A DNA stretch of 64,000 bases from CAYYKK01 sp046351395. GTDB lineage: Bacteria; Myxococcota_A; Polyangia; Polyangiales; Polyangiaceae. Made by a program: the position numbers and the translations under genes. The notes below the pieces were generated by a model. That model searched no databases. It was given only the letters and a program-made list of their open reading frames with translations, and was not told where the DNA came from. The stretch is from positions 186,001-250,000 of the forward strand of contig JAXLYP010000003.1 of the NCBI GenBank assembly GCA_046351395.1. Reading direction: 5' to 3'. Shown here in pieces: positions 16,816-24,897 of this stretch (position 1 is the first letter of the stretch; every line of letters starts with the position of its first letter).

Positions 16816-18633
16816 CTAGCGCTTCATCGCGAGGTCGATGGCCTCTGGTGTCACACCGACGAGGCCGGAGATCTTCGTCCTCGCCTGGTTCTCGGCGTCT
16901 GCGATCGCCGTCGCGGTGAACAGGAAGCGGATGTAGTTCTCGGAAGCCTCGTCGCCGTTCTGATCGCCCTCCGCGGCTCGCGCCCGCGTGAGGTAGTCGG
17001 CGCGGTAGCGCTCGTACGCGTTGAGCACGCTGCCTTGCGCGTGGGAGACGGCGTCCTCCACGACCTTCTTCTTCACGGCGCCCTCGGCGGGCAGGTTCAG
17101 CGGATCGCCCGCGGCGATCTCCTGACAGAACCCAGGCTCCGCCTTGAACGTCTCGTCCACGGCGTCGAAGTGTCCGTTGACGGTCTCGTTGAGCGTCGGC
17201 GTCTCGTCGTAGAGGCTCTCGCCGTTCAACACGAGCGCGACGTCCCCACGCTCGCTCACTGTATCTACGTTGTAATTGTGGGTGCAGTGCTTGTCGACCT
17301 CGATCTGGGGCGGCGTGTTCTGGAAGCGCGAGCGCGCGCCGAACTCGGCGCTCTCGGCGGAGCTGCGGCGCGACTGTGCCTGGCTCAGCTGCGAGCGCCC
17401 TTCCGAGAGATCCGCCTCCGCGCGGTTGCGCTCGTTCTCCGCTTGGTGGAACTGCGCCTCGGCCTGGTCGAGCACCGCGCGCATCGACGCGCACACCTGG
17501 GAGGCGTTCTGACCCGCGGTGCTCGCGCACGAGTTGTACGCGGAGCTCGCGCTGTCGCGCGCCTGCCGCGCGCTGCTCTCGTTCTGCTTCGCCGTGTCGA
17601 CCGCGCGCTCGAGCGACGGGATGCGCGCCTGCGCGGACTGCTCCGCCGCCTGCGCGTTCGAAAGCTCAAGCTGCGCCGCATTGAGATCGGCCTGGGCACG
17701 ACCATACTCGGGGTTCACGACGAGCTCGGTCCCGCAGATGTAGTCGCAGCCGCGCGTCGAGTTCGAGTGCTGCTTCTGGAACTTGTAGCCCTTGAAGATC
17801 CCTCCGAGCCGCATCCCCTGGAGCGTGAACGACTGCTTCGCGGGCGTCTTGTCCCCGACGCGGATGAGGTACCGAGGATCGATGCCGCGCGCGAGGTCCT
17901 GCGCCCCGACGTTCGAGCCCAGGTTGTCCGCGGCGGTGTCGCCATCGAACGTCCCGAGCACGACGTTGAACATCACGCGCTCGCGGAGCTGAAGCTTCAG
18001 ATCGCTCACCCGACCGATCGCCGTGCCGTTGTCGGGGCGCATCACGAGCGCCTCCGCGTACTGGAGGAGCGCCTGGGAGAGCTTCCCATCCTTCTCGAGG
18101 GCCTGACCCTTCTGCACCGCCTGCTCGGCGATCCGCGTGCGCGCCTGCCCCTCGATGTCGAGCGCGCCCGGATCGGCCGGGAGGATCGCGAGCACCTCCC
18201 GGGCGACGAGCAGCGCTTGCCGATAGTTCTGCGCCTGGAGCTCGCGCTGCGCCTCGTCGAGCGTGCCCTTGTGGGCCTGCTCGAACGTCGCCTTCGCGTC
18301 CGCGCTCGACGGATCGAACTGCGTCGCGTCGAACGCCGGCCGCAGCGCGTCCCGCGGGTGGCCCGCGGCGAGCGCGTTCTTCGCGATCTTCACGCGATCG
18401 GCGGCCTGGTGCTGCTTCGCGTTCCGGAGTTTGTCGCGCGCCTCCTTCTCGCCCGGCTCGAGATCGGCCGCGGTCTGGTAGTGGCGCGCAGCCTCGTCCC
18501 AGTTGCCCGCGGCCGCAGCCACGTCCCCGCGGTCGATCGCCTCCGAGTAGAGCGAGGAGCACCCCGCGACGGAGATCGCGAGGGCTGCGCCGAGAACGAG
18601 GCCGAAGAACGAGGAGCGGCGGGGGTTTCGCAT
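16816..18633 (-). CDS. TPR and coiled-coil outer-surface lipoprotein
   Basis: A 605-residue predicted lipoprotein with the lipobox SVAGC after a single hydrophobic segment. Residues about 25-215 contain TPR-like helical repeats (GNWDEAARHYQTAADLEPGE, GKLSQALLQYAEALVMRPDN). A middle region (about 220-300) is of unknown type. A long Ala/Gln/Arg-rich coiled coil spans about 311-431 and contains paired Cys (NSCASTAGQ, VCASM). A C-terminal domain follows with HCTHNYNVDTVSERGDVALV. The start MRNPRRSSFFG puts the signal peptide at the N-terminus. A scaffolding role in the envelope is likely; no enzyme motif is seen. It diverges from trmO across a 206-bp region. Confidence 0.7.
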   Translation of the reverse strand: MRNPRRSSFFGLVLGAALAISVAGCSSLYSEAIDRGDVAAAAGNWDEAARHYQTAADLEPGEKEARDKLRNAKQHQAADRVKIAKNALAAGHPRDALRPAFDATQFDPSSADAKATFEQAHKGTLDEAQRELQAQNYRQALLVAREVLAILPADPGALDIEGQARTRIAEQAVQKGQALEKDGKLSQALLQYAEALVMRPDNGTAIGRVSDLKLQLRERVMFNVVLGTFDGDTAADNLGSNVGAQDLARGIDPRYLIRVGDKTPAKQSFTLQGMRLGGIFKGYKFQKQHSNSTRGCDYICGTELVVNPEYGRAQADLNAAQLELSNAQAAEQSAQARIPSLERAVDTAKQNESSARQARDSASSAYNSCASTAGQNASQVCASMRAVLDQAEAQFHQAENERNRAEADLSEGRSQLSQAQSRRSSAESAEFGARSRFQNTPPQIEVDKHCTHNYNVDTVSERGDVALVLNGESLYDETPTLNETVNGHFDAVDETFKAEPGFCQEIAAGDPLNLPAEGAVKKKVVEDAVSHAQGSVLNAYERYRADYLTRARAAEGDQNGDEASENYIRFLFTATAIADAENQARTKISGLVGVTPEAIDLAMKR

Positions 18634-18839
18634 GGGCTTTCGGGGGTTCGTCGTAGCAAGATGGGCGCGCGCGCGAGAGACGAGATGAGCCCCTTCCGAT
18701 TCAGACCAAACGCTGCTCTTCACGGGGGACTCGCGGCACGCCGGCGCGCGCGCGGCATGCCTTTGGCGGGAGGTAGTCAAAGAGTCTCGCGGGTGCGTCA
18801 AGCGACCTCGTCCTCCTTGTTCACCTCGACGAGCGAACC

Positions 18840-19661
18840 GTGACCGCTCCTATCGAGCTCACCCCGATAGGCCGCATTCGGACGCCGTTTCGCGAGAAGG
18901 CGGAGGCACCTCGCCAGGCGACCGTCGCGGCCGACGTCCCCGGGAGGATCGAGCTCTCCCCCGGCCGCGGCTTCGAGGACGCCGTCTCGGACCTCGAGCT
19001 CTGGCCACGGATCTGGGTGATCTTCCTGTTCCACCTCAACTTGAGAGGCCCCGACGCGGGCTACCGGCCGAAAGTGCAGCCCCCGCGGAGCGACGTGAAG
19101 CGAGGAGTGTTCGCGACCCGGTCACCGCACCGCCCGAACCCCATCGGGATGAGCGTCGTACGCCTCGTCAAAGTGCGCGGGCTCGTCATCGACGTCCTCG
19201 ACGTGGACATGGTCGACGACACGCCCGTGCTCGACCTGAAGCCTTACGTGGCGTACGCAGACGCGTTCCCCGACGCGGAGAGTGGCTGGCTCGACCCCGG
19301 TGAACCCTCTCGGGAACCTGGGGCAGCGAGCCCTCGCGATCCCCGCGCAGCGTTCGACGTCGACTTCGATCCCCTGGCCACCGCGCAACTCGCCTGGCTC
19401 ACGGAGCGTGGCGTGGATCTCGACGCGCGGCTCAAGTCCGCGCTCGCGCTCGGCCCCGAGCCCCACGCCTACCGCCGCATCAAGGACATGGGCGCCGGGC
19501 TCTCCCGGATCGCAGTGAAGGCGTGGCGCGCCGACTTTCGTGTCGAGGGCCGACTCATCCGCGTCGTCCGGGTTGCGTCCGGGCATCGGCCAAGGGATTT
19601 GGCCGAGGGGACCGCGGATGATCTGGACCTCCACAGGGCGTTCGTCGCGACGTTTGGCTGA
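18840..19661 (+). CDS. trmO: tRNA (t6A37) N6-methyltransferase TrmO/TsaA family
   Basis: A 273-residue TrmO-like protein that uses S-adenosylmethionine to methylate t6A37 of tRNA. The N-terminal beta-barrel domain shows ELTPIGRIRTPF, ELWPRIWVIFLFHLN, the hallmark GVFATRSPHRPNPIGMSVVRL and LDLKPYVAY. An extended C-terminal region (about 150-273) contains YRRIKDMGAGLSRIAVKAWRA, as in longer bacterial members. It starts with GTG. The end overlaps the next gene by 44 bp in another frame, which suggests coupling or a slightly misplaced start downstream. Confidence 0.88.
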   Translation: MTAPIELTPIGRIRTPFREKAEAPRQATVAADVPGRIELSPGRGFEDAVSDLELWPRIWVIFLFHLNLRGPDAGYRPKVQPPRSDVKRGVFATRSPHRPNPIGMSVVRLVKVRGLVIDVLDVDMVDDTPVLDLKPYVAYADAFPDAESGWLDPGEPSREPGAASPRDPRAAFDVDFDPLATAQLAWLTERGVDLDARLKSALALGPEPHAYRRIKDMGAGLSRIAVKAWRADFRVEGRLIRVVRVASGHRPRDLAEGTADDLDLHRAFVATFG

Positions 19662-20154
19662 GGTCGTCTCCGCGCTCGCGATCTGCCAAGCCGCCTGCAG
19701 CGACCCGACCTACCAGCCCCCCTCCGCGAGCGCGACCGCGTCGACCATGCCCCCGAGCGCGGAGGGAACGATCGCGCCGTCCGCGCCCGACGAATCCAGC
19801 TCCGGGCCGATCGATCCCGACAAGCCCATGGAGCTGCAGCGGTTCCAGTTCACGAGCAACGTGAAGAACCGAGAGCCCGTCGACAAGATGTGGCGCGTGC
19901 GCCCCGGTGAGCGCGTCTACGCGTTCATCAACCTTCGAAATCGGACGGGCCGCGAGCGCTCCATCCACGTCTCGTTCAAAGTGAACGGCAAGTCACGCAC
20001 GGACGTGGATCTCAACATCGCCGAGTCCTGGTCCTTTCGAACGTGGGCGTACAACACGGTGAAGAAGGACGACAAACCCGGGAAGCTCGAGGTCGTCATC
20101 ACGGACGACACGCACACCGTCATCGTCGACGAGTCGCTGCCCATCACACCTTGA
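19618..20154 (+). CDS. DUF2914-like envelope protein
   Basis: About 178 residues. A weak signal-like segment (AEVVSALAICQAACSD) is followed by a Ser/Pro/Thr-rich tether, then a beta-rich domain reading MELQRFQFTSNVKNREPVDK, RVRPGERVYAFINLRNRTG and DLNIAESWSFRTWAYNTV. This resembles the DUF2914 domain found in many myxobacterial envelope proteins (tentative). The ATG at 19618 lies inside trmO. The signal is not a classical lipobox, so the start and localisation are uncertain. Confidence 0.6.
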   Translation: MIWTSTGRSSRRLAEVVSALAICQAACSDPTYQPPSASATASTMPPSAEGTIAPSAPDESSSGPIDPDKPMELQRFQFTSNVKNREPVDKMWRVRPGERVYAFINLRNRTGRERSIHVSFKVNGKSRTDVDLNIAESWSFRTWAYNTVKKDDKPGKLEVVITDDTHTVIVDESLPITP

Positions 20155-20170
20155 AGCGCTCGCCGCGCTC

Positions 20171-20749
20171 CTACCGGAAGTGGTCGAACTCGCCCGCGGG
20201 CAGTCGCGAGAACGCGCGGTCCTGTCGCATCACCGCGTCGAAGTCATCGTCGGTCGGCCACGCGTCCATCGAGGCGATCTCGCGTCCGCGGCGCGCCCAC
20301 CGGTGGAGGAGCCACGGCTCGAGCTTGCGCAGGTTGTCGAGCGTGAGCGATCGCAGAGCCGCACGGTCGACGCCGCGGCGACCGTAGAACTCCCAGTACA
20401 TGAGGTTTTCGAGGACGAGGCGGTACAGGAACCCGGCGAAGCTCGGCGCGACGTACGACGCCCCCCCACCGTCGTGGGGGCAAAACGCTATGGGGATCGT
20501 CCCTCCGACGCGCAGGCGCGCGTCGAAGCACCAGCGATCCCCCGTCGAGTCCCCGCCGATGGGGACGAGCCCGGGGATCAGCATTTCGGAGACGAACGCG
20601 TCCCCCTCCGCGATCTCGTCAGCGCTGTAGAACTCGAAGAAAGCGAGGTTCAGGGCGCCATGCGCGGCGAGTCCCGCGGCGTGAACCTCGCGACACTTCC
20701 GCGGCGGGGTGAAGCTCCACACGGCCTGGTAGGCGGAGGCGATATCCAT
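20171..20749 (-). CDS. SMI1/KNR4 (SUKH) family protein
   Basis: A 192-residue cytoplasmic protein with a SUKH-type core: GLVPIGGDSTGDRWCFDARL, then TIPIAFCPHDGGGASYVAPSFAGFLYRLVLENL. SUKH proteins are frequent immunity proteins of contact-dependent and polymorphic toxin systems but also have housekeeping roles. No toxin gene is adjacent: it converges on the DUF2914-like gene and diverges from a secreted protein. It may be an orphan immunity protein (inference). Confidence 0.7.
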   Translation of the reverse strand: MDIASAYQAVWSFTPPRKCREVHAAGLAAHGALNLAFFEFYSADEIAEGDAFVSEMLIPGLVPIGGDSTGDRWCFDARLRVGGTIPIAFCPHDGGGASYVAPSFAGFLYRLVLENLMYWEFYGRRGVDRAALRSLTLDNLRKLEPWLLHRWARRGREIASMDAWPTDDDFDAVMRQDRAFSRLPAGEFDHFR

Positions 20750-20817
20750 CTCGAGAACAGCTACACCCCGAGCGGTTCAGCGGGAAGCGCGCGAGAGGTT
20801 CGGATACGCTCGCGCGC

Positions 20818-21843
20818 GTGCTTCGCAGGGTCTCACGACGAACGGTGTGGATGGGGTTCGGAGCCGCAGGCGCGGCACAGCTCCTCGGGTGTCGCGTGGC
20901 CCCGGCGCGCGCCGCCGCGCCGCCGCCTCCTCCAACCTCCTCCTCCGCGAACGTGGCCGTCGAGCCCGTCCCCACCGCCGAGAGCGTCCCGCCGCCGGCC
21001 CCCGTCGCCGAGGAGCCTCCGAAGCCACCGCCTCCCGATCCTTCGCTGAAGCTTCCCGCGCGCGAGAAAGGCGCACTCACGGGGAGCCAGTTCCTCGCCG
21101 TCGCCAAGTCGAAGAAGCTCGGTCGCGAGGGCTTCGACAACGCCGTGCTCGCCGAGATCTCCACGGGCAACGTGCCCGACTTCGAGCGGAAGCTCCTGCC
21201 CATCACCACCCAGGACGCCGCGGGCCGCACCGCGACCTTCCTCGTGCTCGCGGACTACCTCGCCGTTGGCACGGACGACGACTTCATCCGCGCTCCAGTC
21301 ACCTGCGCGGCCGCGCAAACCATCGCCGACCTCACGAAGACCATGCTTCCCACGCGCTTCCTCGTGGACGCGATCTATCGGCAGGCCGAGGCCAAGCTCC
21401 CCCCGAGCTACATCGACGGCGGCCCGACGGACGACGAGATCGCCGACTTCAAGGAGCACCACAAGAAGCTCGAGAAGGCGCGGAAAGCGAAGGGGTTTGC
21501 GCTCGGGGTGCTCACGGGGGGCGACATGAAAGATCTCGTGCTGACGAACCGCCTCGAGGAGCACCCCGGCAAGGTCGCGATCTACGGGTGGCACAACCGC
21601 GACGACAGCGTGATCCAGAGCCTCTCCACGAGACACGAGTGCCGCTACGCGGACTACAGCCACGGCGTGCGCCTCATCGACCGGCGCGTCCTCGTCGACG
21701 GCGTCGAGCACGACCTCGCGGATCTCATGCGCGATCCCGATCTCTCAGGGCTCGTCAGCGACGAGGGCCCCCTCCGCGTCGTCGCGTACGCGAAGAACCT
21801 CCCCGAATACGTGGCGGGCACGGGCAAACCGAAGTCGAAGTAG
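20818..21843 (+). CDS. Tat-type secreted protein of unknown function
   Basis: A 341-residue protein starting with GTG. The N-terminus has a twin-arginine-like sequence followed by a hydrophobic stretch and a lipobox-like Cys (RRTVWMGFGAAGAAQLLGC), then a long Pro/Ala/Val tether (about 25-75). The globular part contains IDGGPTDDEIADFKEHHKKL, VAIYGWHNRDDSVIQSLS and the striking block HECRYADYSHGVRLIDRRVL. I do not recognise a named family. His/Asp/Tyr clustering in the last block suggests an active or metal site. It probably works in the periplasm or at the outer membrane. Confidence 0.6.
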   Translation: MLRRVSRRTVWMGFGAAGAAQLLGCRVAPARAAAPPPPPTSSSANVAVEPVPTAESVPPPAPVAEEPPKPPPPDPSLKLPAREKGALTGSQFLAVAKSKKLGREGFDNAVLAEISTGNVPDFERKLLPITTQDAAGRTATFLVLADYLAVGTDDDFIRAPVTCAAAQTIADLTKTMLPTRFLVDAIYRQAEAKLPPSYIDGGPTDDEIADFKEHHKKLEKARKAKGFALGVLTGGDMKDLVLTNRLEEHPGKVAIYGWHNRDDSVIQSLSTRHECRYADYSHGVRLIDRRVLVDGVEHDLADLMRDPDLSGLVSDEGPLRVVAYAKNLPEYVAGTGKPKSK

Positions 21844-21921
21844 CCGTTGTTGCGGCGCCGTCAACGCCTCGTTCCCTCGCCGGAGGTGGCTTCTCCCGCG
21901 GACCATGCGCACTCTGAGGCG

Positions 21922-22854
21922 ATGACGAAGCCCCCGACCATGGGACGGCGAGAGGCCCTCTCGATCGGCGTCGCCGCTGCGGCGTCCGCAGCCGGGTGCG
22001 CCTCGAAGGAGACGACGATGACCGAGAGCCGGCCGACACCCAAGCCCGAGACGGGGCGGATGCCCGTCGTCTACCTGCCTCATGGCGGTGGACCGTGGCC
22101 GTTCGTCGACCTCGGCATCGGCTCGCGCGCCGAGCAGGACGAGCTCGCGGCCTATCTCCGGTCGATCCGGGATCTCCCGAAGACGCCACCACGCGCGCTC
22201 CTCGTCGTGTCCGCGCACTGGGAGGCGCGCGTGCCGACGCTCATGACGAGCGTCGCCCCGCCCATGCTCTACGACTATTTCGGCTTTCCGCCCGAGTCCT
22301 ACACGATCACCTGGCCCGCGCCCGGCGCCCCCGAGATCGTCGGGCGCGTGCGCGAGCTCCTTGGCGCAGCCGGGATCGCGAGCGCGACGGATGACGCGCG
22401 CGGCTTCGATCACGGCACCTTCGTCCCCCTCAAGCTCGCCTACCCGAACGCCGACGTGCCGACGCTCCAGCTGTCCCTGAAGGCCGGGCTCGACCCCGCG
22501 GAGCACCTCGCGATCGGCCGCGCGCTCGCGCCCCTGCGCGACGAGGGCGTGTTCATCATCGGCAGCGGGATGACGTTCCACAACCTTCGCGCGTTCGGCG
22601 ATCCCGCGAGCAAGCCCGTCTCCGAAGCGTTCGACGCCTGGCTCCAGCGCTCGGCGACGCTCCCGAGCGACGAGCGTGACGTCGCGCTCACGGCCTGGGC
22701 CAAGGCGCCGAGCGCGCGCAGAGCCCACCCCCGCGAGGAGCACCTGATCCCCCTCATGGTCATCGCCGGCGCCGCCGGAGCGGACCCCGGACGCGTCGCT
22801 TACGACAGCACGATCATGGGGCTCCGCATCTCCGCGTACCACTACGGCGCCTGA
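21922..22854 (+). CDS. DODA-type extradiol aromatic ring-opening dioxygenase (LigB family)
   Basis: A 310-residue protein whose core matches the YgiD/4,5-DOPA dioxygenase class of LigB enzymes, which cleave catechol rings with Fe(II) or act on related substrates with Zn(II). Conserved His are visible: LPHGGG (His54), SAHWE (His99), FDHGTFVPL (His164) and EEHLIPLM (His274). Unusually there is an N-terminal Tat/lipoprotein-like signal (GRREALSIGVAAAASAAGC), so the enzyme may be exported, whereas most relatives are cytoplasmic. ATG at 21922 is chosen because it starts this signal. Confidence 0.82.
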   Translation: MTKPPTMGRREALSIGVAAAASAAGCASKETTMTESRPTPKPETGRMPVVYLPHGGGPWPFVDLGIGSRAEQDELAAYLRSIRDLPKTPPRALLVVSAHWEARVPTLMTSVAPPMLYDYFGFPPESYTITWPAPGAPEIVGRVRELLGAAGIASATDDARGFDHGTFVPLKLAYPNADVPTLQLSLKAGLDPAEHLAIGRALAPLRDEGVFIIGSGMTFHNLRAFGDPASKPVSEAFDAWLQRSATLPSDERDVALTAWAKAPSARRAHPREEHLIPLMVIAGAAGADPGRVAYDSTIMGLRISAYHYGA

Positions 22855-22917
22855 AGCTCGCGGGGCCGAGCGCCCCCTCTCGATGCGCGCGCCCCACCCG
22901 GCGAAACCGAGAGGGTG

Positions 22918-22987
22918 CCGAGACGAAGCAACCGAGACGAAGCAACCGAGACGAAGCAACGAGGACGGAGCCGCCGAGACGAAGCAA
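22918..22987. repeat. 14-bp tandem repeat array
   Basis: Three perfect head-to-tail copies of CCGAGACGAAGCAA (22918-22959) are followed by a diverged 14-bp unit and a fourth perfect copy (22974-22987), then partial copies to about 23005. The array lies between the dioxygenase and acyl-CoA synthetase stop codons, so it is transcribed at most as a 3' region. It looks like a slippage-prone minisatellite; there are no spacers, so it is not a CRISPR array. Confidence 0.7.
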
Positions 22988-23086
22988 CGAGACGGAGCCG
23001 CCGAGCTCTTGAACTCGGACCGAGCGCAGAACCCGCCTCGGCGCGCGCGACGCGCGTGCGGCCTCGCGGAGTCCCCCGATGCGGGG

Positions 23087-24868
23087 CTACTCCGCCGGGT
23101 ACATCGACTCGATCTCCTTCTTGTACTTCTCGGCGACCACCTTGCGCTTCACCTTCAGCGTCGGCGTGAGCTCTCCCGTGTCGACCCCGAAGTTCCGCTC
23201 GAGCAACACGAACTTCTTCACGGTCTCCACCTGCGCGAGATCCTTGTTCACGTTCTCGATCGCCGCCTGAATCGCGTCCCGGATCGCGGGGAGCGCGTGG
23301 AGCGCGTCCGTCGGGAGTCCGCGATCGGTCGCGAACTTCTTCGCCGCCTCCTCGTCCAGCGTGAGCACCACGGTGAGGTACTTGCGCCGGTCCCCGATCA
23401 CGACCGCCTCCGAGATGAGCGGGTCGTTCTTCAGCGCCGCTTCGATGTTCTTCGGGGCGATGTTCTTGCCACCCGCCGTGATGATGATCTCTTTCTTGCG
23501 CCCCGTGATGCTCAGGAACCCCTCGCTGTCGAACGCGCCGAGGTCGCCCGAGTGGAGCCACCCGTCGATCAGCGTCTCCGCGGTCGCCTCCGGCTCCTTG
23601 TAGTAGCCGAGGAACAGGTTGGGCCCGCGCACGAGGATCTCGCCGTCCTCCGCGATCTTCACGTCCACGCCCTCGATCGCCGGCCCCACCGTGCCGAGCT
23701 TCGCCTTCCCGGGGCGGTTGAAGCTCGTGGGCCCGCAGTCCTCCGACTGCCCGTAGACCTCGAGCACGAGGAGATCGAGCGACGCGAAGAACTCGAGCAC
23801 CTCCTTCGCGATCGGCGCCGCCCCGCTCACGCAATAGCGCGCGCGTCCCAGGCCGATCGCCGCCTTGAGCTTCGAGAACACGAGGCGCTGCGCCGCCGCG
23901 TACTCGATCTTGAGGAGCCCGGACGGCTCCTTCCCCTCGCACCGGAGCTGCGTCATCCGCGTGCCCACGCTCCGCGCCCAGTTGAGGAGCGTCCTCTTCG
24001 AGCCCTTCGCGAGCGCCATCTTCGCCGAGATGCCCGCGTGGAACTTCTCCCAGATCCGCGGGACACCGAAGAACACCGTCGGCTGGATCTCCTTCAGGTT
24101 GTCCGGGACCTTGTCGAGTGCCTCCGCGAAATACACCGAGCCCCCGAACGAGATCGGCCCGTGGATCGTGAAGACCTGCTCCGCGATGTGGGAGAGCGGC
24201 AGGTACGAGAGCGAGCAGTCGCTCGACGAGAGGTCGCAGATGCGCTTCGCCACGTCCGCGGTGAACGTGAGCGCCTCGTGCGACAGCATCACGCCCTTCG
24301 GCGGGCCCGTCGTCCCCGACGTGTAGATGAGCACGGCGAGCCCCTTCGGCTCGAGCGCGTGCACGCGCTCCATGAGGCGCTGCTCGGACACCTCGTCCGC
24401 CTTCGCGAGGAACTCCTCCCAGGAGAGCGCGATCGGGTGATCCGGCTTCGTCGCCCCGCGCATCATCACGACCGCCTTGAGGAGCGGCAGGTTCGGCAGC
24501 TCGGACTCGACCTTCTTCCACTGGTCCTCGTTCTCCACGAGGATCACCTTCGAGGCGGCGTGGCCGACGATGTACGCGACCTCCGTCGGGGAGCTCGTCG
24601 AGTAGATCCCGGCGCCCGCGCCCCCGACCGCCATCACGCCGACGGCCATGTACACCCACTCGGCGCGGTTGAAGCCGAGCATGCACGTCGTGCCCTTCGG
24701 CTCCACGCCGAGCGCGATGAGCGCGCGCCCGACGCGCTTCACCGTCTCACCGTACGCGCGATACGTGATCGATCGCCACACCCCGTCGCGCTTCTCGTAG
24801 AGGGCCGGGGCCTCGGGCCTGCGGTCCGCCTGACCGAGCAGGCGGTGAACGATGGTGTACTCCGACAT
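23087..24868 (-). CDS. Long-chain fatty acid-CoA ligase (AMP-dependent synthetase)
   Basis: A 593-residue ANL-superfamily enzyme of the long-chain/bubblegum acyl-CoA synthetase type, activating fatty acids with ATP and CoA. Motifs: the P-loop YTSGTTGPPKGVMLSH, the VFFGVPRIWEK segment, EVYGQSEDCGPTSFN, WLHSGDLGAFDSEGF, and the C-terminal GRKKEIIITAGGKNIAP with the hinge and catalytic Lys region (TPTLKVKRK). It is probably cytoplasmic or membrane-associated. The chosen ATG (24868) gives MSEYTIVHRLL; an alternative TTG 18 bases upstream exists. Its start is 29 bp from the divergent peptidase start. Confidence 0.92.
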   Translation of the reverse strand: MSEYTIVHRLLGQADRRPEAPALYEKRDGVWRSITYRAYGETVKRVGRALIALGVEPKGTTCMLGFNRAEWVYMAVGVMAVGGAGAGIYSTSSPTEVAYIVGHAASKVILVENEDQWKKVESELPNLPLLKAVVMMRGATKPDHPIALSWEEFLAKADEVSEQRLMERVHALEPKGLAVLIYTSGTTGPPKGVMLSHEALTFTADVAKRICDLSSSDCSLSYLPLSHIAEQVFTIHGPISFGGSVYFAEALDKVPDNLKEIQPTVFFGVPRIWEKFHAGISAKMALAKGSKRTLLNWARSVGTRMTQLRCEGKEPSGLLKIEYAAAQRLVFSKLKAAIGLGRARYCVSGAAPIAKEVLEFFASLDLLVLEVYGQSEDCGPTSFNRPGKAKLGTVGPAIEGVDVKIAEDGEILVRGPNLFLGYYKEPEATAETLIDGWLHSGDLGAFDSEGFLSITGRKKEIIITAGGKNIAPKNIEAALKNDPLISEAVVIGDRRKYLTVVLTLDEEAAKKFATDRGLPTDALHALPAIRDAIQAAIENVNKDLAQVETVKKFVLLERNFGVDTGELTPTLKVKRKVVAEKYKKEIESMYPAE

Positions 24869-24897
24869 GGTCGCGAGCATACTCAAAGGGACCCTCG

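Noticed and set aside
16816..18633. Reading the coiled-coil lipoprotein as TolC-like or an efflux adaptor
   Set aside because: It has TPR-like repeats and a lipid anchor but lacks the outer-membrane beta strands and adaptor barrel motifs.
22918..23005. Possible CRISPR array
   Set aside because: The 14-bp units are contiguous, with no unique spacers and no cas genes.
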